Part shown: one piece after another, positions 58,740 through 64,000 of the stretch | Position numbering within the stretch: position 1 is the stretch's first letter | Layout: every line of letters starts with the position of its first letter | Source: Volvox africanus | Lineage: Eukaryota > Chlorophyta > Chlorophyceae > Chlamydomonadales > Volvocaceae | Direction of reading: 5' to 3' | Length of the DNA: 64,000 nt | Assembly (NCBI GenBank): GCA_030268105.1 | Contig: BSDZ01000003.1 | Coordinates: 682,001 to 746,000 of the forward strand | Notes under the pieces: model-generated | Database searches by the model: none | The model's input: only the letters and a program-made list of their open reading frames with translations | What the model was told of the DNA's origin: nothing | Position numbers and translations under genes: made by a program

Positions 58740-60850
58740 GGCCTGGGCGCATTGCAAATTTCAAGAGGTTTTAGGCTGGCCAAGAGTGGCTGGTTAGATT
58801 CCCGCTAGCTAATGATCAGGGCAGGTTGTTGAGATTGCGCAATCCACATATAACAATGAATAATGCAATAATGGCCAGGCAGGCCTGGGCGCATTGCAAA
58901 TATTAACAGGTTTGGGCGGCCGAGCGTCACCGGTTAGATTCCCTCTGGCAGGTTGTTGAGACTGCGCAATGCACATATACCAATTTACGATGCAATAAGG
59001 TCCAGGCAGGCCTGGGCGCATTGCAAATTTCAATAGGGTTTGGGCTGCCCGAGAGTCGCTGGTTAGATTCCCGCTAGCTGATGATTAGGGCAGGTTGTTG
59101 AGAGTGCGCAATGCACATATAAGAATAAATTTTGGAAGAAGGGCCAGGCAGGCCTGAAAGCATTGCAAATATTAACAGGTTTGGGCTGGCCGAGAGACGC
59201 CGGTTTGATTCCCTCTGGCAGGTTGTTGAGACTGCGCAATGCACATAAACCAATGAATGATGCAATAAGGGCCAGGCAGGCATGGGCGCATTGCAAAAAT
59301 TCACAGGTTTTGGGCTGGCCGAGAGTCGCTGGTTAGTTTCCCACTGGCTGATGATCAGGGCAGTTTGTTGAGAATGCGCAATTCACATATACCAATTAAT
59401 GATGCAAAAAGGGCCAGGCATGGCTGGGCGCATTGCAAATATAAACAAGTTTGGGCTGGCCGAGAGTCGCTGGTTAGATTCCCTCTGGCAGGTTGTTGAG
59501 ACTGCACAATGCACATATATCAATGAATGATGCAATAAGGGCCAGGCATGGCTTGGCGCATTGCAAATATAAACAAGTTTGGGATGGCCGAGAGGCTGGT
59601 TAGATTCCCTCTGGCAGGTTGTTGAGACTGCGCAATGCACATATATCAATTAACGATGCAATAAGGTCCAGGCAGGCCTGGGCGCATTGCAAATTTCATT
59701 AGGTTTTGGGCTGGTTGAGAGTCGCTGGTTAGATTCCTGCTAGCTGATGACCAGGGCAGGTTGTTGAGAGTGCGCAATGCACATATACCAATGAATGATG
59801 CAATAAGGGCCAGGCAGGCATGGGCGCATTGCAAAGATTAACAGGTTTTGGGTTGGCAGAGAGTCGCCGGTTAGATTCCCGCTGGCTGATGATCAGGGCA
59901 GGTTGTTGAGAGTGAGCCATGCACATATACCAATGAATGATGCAATAAGGGCCAGGCATGGCTGGGCGCATTGCAAATATAAACAAGTTTAGGCTGGTCG
60001 AGAGTCGCCGGTTAGATTCCCTCTGGCAGGTTGTTGAGACTGCGCAATGCACTAAACCAATTATTGATGCAATAAGGGCCAGGCAGGCCTGAAAGCATTG
60101 CAAATTTCAATAGGTTTTCGGCTGGCCAAGAGTGGCTGGTTAGATTCCCGCTAGCTAATGATCAGGGCAGGTTGTTGAGATTGCGCAATCCACATATAAC
60201 AATGAATAATGCAATAATGGCCAGGCAGGCCTGGGTGCATTGCAAAGATTAACAGGTTTTGGGCGGCCGAGCGTCACCGGTTAGATTCCCTCTGGCAGGT
60301 TGTTGAGACTACGCAATGCACATATACCAATTTACGATGCAATAAGGTCCAGGCAGGCCTGGGCGCATTGCAAATTTCAATAGGGTTTGGGCTGCCCGAG
60401 AGTCGCTGGTTAGATTCCCGCTAGCTGATGATTAGGGCAGGTTGTTGAGAGTGCGCAATGCACATATAAGAATAAATTTTGGAAGAAGGGCCAGGCAGGC
60501 CTGAAAGCATTGCAAATATTAACAGGTTTTGGGTTGGCCGAGAGACGCCGGTTTGATTCCCTCTGGCAGGTTGTTGAGACTGCGCAATGCACATAAACCA
60601 ATGAATGATGCAATAAGGGCCAGGCAGGCATGGGCGCATTGCAAAAATTCACAGGTTTTGGGCTGGCCGAGAGTCGCTGGTTAGTTTCCCACTGGCTGAT
60701 GATCAGGGCAGTTTGTTGAGAATGCGCAATTCACATATACCAATTAATGATGCAAAAAGGGCCAGGCATGGCTGGGCGCATTGCAAATATAAACAAGTTT
60801 GGGCTGGCCGAGAGTGGCTGTTTAGATTCCCTCTGGCAGGTTGTTGAGAC
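58740..60850. repeat. About 1,347-bp higher-order repeat, one full and one partial copy
   Basis: The landmark GAGATTGCGCAATCCAC is at 58,831 and 60,177 (and again at 63,829). The CATATAAGAATAAATTTTGG monomer is at 59,114 and 60,461, an offset of 1,346-1,347 bp. The second copy lacks several monomers. The block from 59,063 matches 50,251 onward on the other side of the retrotransposon (offset 8,812). Confidence 0.8.
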
Positions 60851-60989
60851 TGCGCAATGCATATACACCAATTTATGATGCAATAAGGTCCAGGCAGGCC
60901 TGGGCGCATTGCAAATATTAAGAGGCCTAACAGGTTTGGGCTGGCCGAGAGTCGGTGGTTAGATTCCCGCTGGATGATGATGAGGGCAG

Positions 60990-62999
60990 GTTGTTGAGGG
61001 TGAGTCATGCACATATAAGAATAAATAATGCAATAAGGTCCAGGCAGGCCTGGGTGCATTGCAAATATAAACAGGTTTGGGCTGGCCAAGAGTCGCTGGT
61101 TAGATTCCCACTGGCTGATGATCAGGGCAGGTTGTTGAGAGTGCGCAATGCACATATACCAATGAATGATGCAATAAGGGCCAGGCAGGCATGGGCGCAT
61201 TGCAAATTTCATTAGGTTTTGGGCTGGCTGAGAGTCCCTGGTTAGTTTCCCGCTGGCTGATGATCAGGGCAGGTTGTTGAGAGTGCGCAATGCACATATA
61301 CCAATGAATGATGCAATAAGGGCCAGGCAGGCCTGGGCGCATTGCAAATATTAACAGGTTTTGGGTTGGCAGAGAGTCGCTGGTTAGATTCCCGCTGGAT
61401 GATGATCAGGGCAGGTTGTTAAGAGTGCGCAATTATGATGATGATGATGATGATGATGATCAGGGCATGTTGTTGAGAGTTAGCCATGCACATATACCAT
61501 TTAATGATGCAATAAGGGCCAGGCAGACCTGGGCGCATTGCAAATTTTAACAGGTTTGGGCTAGGTGAGCGTCGCCAATTAGATTTCGGCTGGCAGGTTC
61601 TTGAGAATGCGCAATTCACATATACCAATTAATGATGCAATAAGGGCCAGGCAGGCCTGGGCGCATTGCAAATTTTAACAGGTTTGGGCTAGGCGAGGGT
61701 CGCCGGTTAGATTTCGGCTGGCAGGTTGTTGAGAATGCGGAATTCACATATACCAATGAATGATGCAATAAGGGCCAGGCATGGCTGGGCGCATTGCAAA
61801 TATAAACAAGTTTGGGCTGGCCGAGAGTCGACAGTCAGATTCCCTCTGGCAGGTTGTTGAGACTGCGCAATGCACATATTTCAATGAATGATACAATAAG
61901 GGCCAGGCAGGCCTGGGCGCATTGCAAATTTCATTAGGTTTTGGGCTGGCCTAAAGGTGCCGGTTAGATTCCCGCTGGCTGATGATCAGGGCAGGTTGTT
62001 GAGGGTGAGTCATGCACATATAAGAATAAATAATGCAATAAGGTCCAGGCAGGCCTGGGTGCATTGCAAATATAAACAGGTTTGGGCTGGCCAAGAGTCG
62101 CTGGTTAGATTCCCACTGGCTGATGATCAGGGCAGGTTGTTGAGAGTGCGCAATGCACATATACCAATGAATGATGCAATAAGGGCCAGGCAGGCATGGG
62201 CGCATTGCAAATTTCATTAGGTTTTGGGCTGGCTGAGAGTCCCTGGTTAGTTTCCCGCTGGCTGATGATCAGGGCAGGTTGTTGAGAGTGCGCAATGCAC
62301 ATATACCAATGAATGATGCAATAAGGGCCAGGCAGGCCTGGGCGCATTGCAAATATTAACAGGTTTTGGGTTGGCAGAGAGTCGCTGGTTAGATTCCCGC
62401 TGGATGATGATCAGGGCAGGTTGTTAAGAGTGCGCAATTATGATGATGATGATGATGATGATGATCAGGGCATGTTGTTGAGAGTTAGCCATGCACATAT
62501 ACCATTTAATGATGCAATAAGGGCCAGGCAGACCTGGGCGCATTGCAAATTTTAACAGGTTTGGGCTAGGTGAGCGTCGCCAATTAGATTTCGGCTGGCA
62601 GGTTCTTGAGAATGCGCAATTCACATATACCAATTAATGATGCAATAAGGGCCAGGCAGGCCTGGGCGCATTGCAAATTTTAACAGGTTTGGGCTAGGCG
62701 AGGGTCGCCGGTTAGATTTCGGCTGGCAGGTTGTTGAGAATGCGGAATTCACATATACCAATGAATGATGCAATAAGGGCCAGGCATGGCTGGGCGCATT
62801 GCAAATATAAACAAGTTTGGGCTGGCCGAGAGTCGACAGTCAGATTCCCTCTGGCAGGTTGTTGAGACTGCGCAATGCACATATTTCAATGAATGATACA
62901 ATAAGGGCCAGGCAGGCCTGGGCGCATTGCAAATTTCATTAGGTTTTGGGCTGGCCTAAAGGTGCCGGTTAGATTCCCGCTGGCTGATGATCAGGGCAG
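60990..62999. repeat. 1,005-bp tandem duplication of satellite block
   Basis: GAGGGTGAGTCATGC is at 60,996 and 62,001, and 61,100/62,105 and 61,419/62,424 keep the same offset of 1,005 bp. The two copies appear almost identical, including the ATG microsatellite (61,435 and 62,440) and the monomer with GGCTAGGTGAGCGTCGCC. They diverge just after 63,000. Confidence 0.92.
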
Positions 63000-64000
63000 G
63001 TTGTTGAGAGCGCGCAATGCACATATAGCAATGAATGATGCAATAAGGTCCAGGAAGGCCTGGTCACATTGCAAATATAAACAGGTTTGGGCTTGCGGAG
63101 AGTCGCCGGTTAGATTCCCGCTGGCTGATGATCAGGGCAGGTTGTTGAGAGTGAGCCATGCACATATACCAATGAATGATGCAATAAGGGCCAGGCATGG
63201 CTGGGCGCATTGCAAATATAAACAAGTTTGGGCTGGCTGAGAGTCGCTGGTTAGATTCCCTCTGGCAGGTTGTTGAGACTGCGCAATGCACATATATCAA
63301 TGAATGATGCAATAAGGGCCAGGCAGGCCTGGGCGCATTGCAAATTTCATTGAGATTTGGGCTGGCCTAGAGGTGCCGGTTAGATTCCCGCTGGCTGATG
63401 ATCAGGGCAGGTTGTTGAGAGTGCGCAATGCACATATACCAATGAATGATGCAATAAGGGCCAGGCAGGCCTGGGTGCATTTCAAATATTAACAGGTTTT
63501 GGGTTGGCAGAGAGTCGCCGGTTAGATTCCCGCTGGCTGATGATCAGGGCAGGTTGTTGAGAGTGAGCCATGCACATATACCAATGAATGATGCAATAAG
63601 GGCCAGGCATGGCTGGGCGCATTGCAAATATAAACAAGTTTGGGCTGGCCGAGAGTCGCCGGTTAGATTCCCTCTGGCAGGTTGTTGAGACTGCGCAATG
63701 CACATATACCAATTAATGATGCAATAAGGGCCAGGCAGGCCTGAAAGCATTGCAAATTTCAAGAGGTTTTAGGCTGGCCGAGAGTGGCTGGTTAGATTCC
63801 CGCTAGCTAATGATCAGGGAAGGTTGTTGAGATTGCGCAATCCACATATAACAATGAATAATGCAATAATGGCCAGGCAGGCCTGGGTGCATTGCAAAGA
63901 TTAACAGGTTTTGGGCGGCCGAGCGTCACCGGTTAGATTCCCTCTGGCAGGTTGTTGAGACTGCGCAATGCACATATACCAATTTACGATGCAATAAGGT
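63000..64000. repeat. Satellite monomers to the window end
   Basis: Seven to eight long and short monomers. The first resembles 31,649-31,780 (GAGAGCGCGCAATGC with TCCAGGAAGGCCTGGTCAC), and the last repeat the GAGATTGCGCAATCCAC landmark at 63,829. The array is cut by the window border. Confidence 0.88.

Larger units (their letters stand above)
58558..64000. repeat. Satellite array, right arm
   Basis: The 141/128-bp monomers resume in the same orientation and phase as on the left and run to the window end, so the array extends beyond. Compared with the left arm there are more short monomers and a local subfamily with ATTGCGCAATCCACATATAAC. No gene or non-satellite DNA is seen. Confidence 0.96.

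Noticed and set aside
1..64000. Centromere protein B box in the monomer
   Set aside because: No segment resembling the TTCG...GGAA...CGGG consensus is found in the monomer by eye.

Overview
This is a eukaryotic window with no recognisable host gene. About 56.5 kb of the 64 kb is one tandem (satellite) array built from roughly 400 copies of a monomer of about 141 bp. A single 7,461-bp Ty3/gypsy-type LTR retrotransposon with an integrase chromodomain (a chromovirus) interrupts it. Chromoviruses occur in plants, algae, fungi and some animals, and nothing here fixes the lineage more tightly. The setting looks like constitutive heterochromatin, for example pericentromere, subtelomere or a knob; this is inference from repeat content alone.

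Left arm (1-51,096). The monomer has a long form (141 bp, or 144 bp with a 3-bp insertion) and a short form (128 bp). The short form lacks 13 bp that contain the palindrome CTGATGATCAG. Monomers fall into subfamilies and are organised in nested higher-order repeats: a 3,753-bp unit present twice plus a partial third (1-9,240); an 821-bp unit (8.5-10.1 kb); a 1,641-bp duplication (13.3-16.7 kb); a 424-bp trimer (17.6-18.9 kb); a 1.2-1.8-kb unit carrying GAT microsatellites (20.5-29.1 kb); and a 397-bp trimer (29.3-30.9 kb). The whole stretch 17,614-36,120 (18,507 bp) is then repeated in tandem from 36,121 to the retrotransposon, with only a handful of differences visible by eye.

Retrotransposon (51,097-58,557, + strand). 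Two 825-bp LTRs appear identical and are bounded by TGTTGT...ACAACA and a 5-bp target duplication, GTTGA. Inside are a primer-binding site, a leader with a possible spliced gag N-terminus, gag with a CCHC knuckle, pol (protease, reverse transcriptase, RNase H, integrase, chromodomain) and a polypurine tract. Gag and pol share a frame and are separated by one UAG. A one-base frame change separates reverse transcriptase from RNase H. The unoccupied equivalent of the insertion site is visible at about 31,792-31,796 in the first 18.5-kb copy, so the insertion postdates that duplication.

Right arm (58,558-64,000). The same satellite resumes, with a unit of about 1,347 bp and a 1,005-bp tandem duplication. 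Many satellite reading frames are open because 141 is divisible by 3, and they are not treated as genes.
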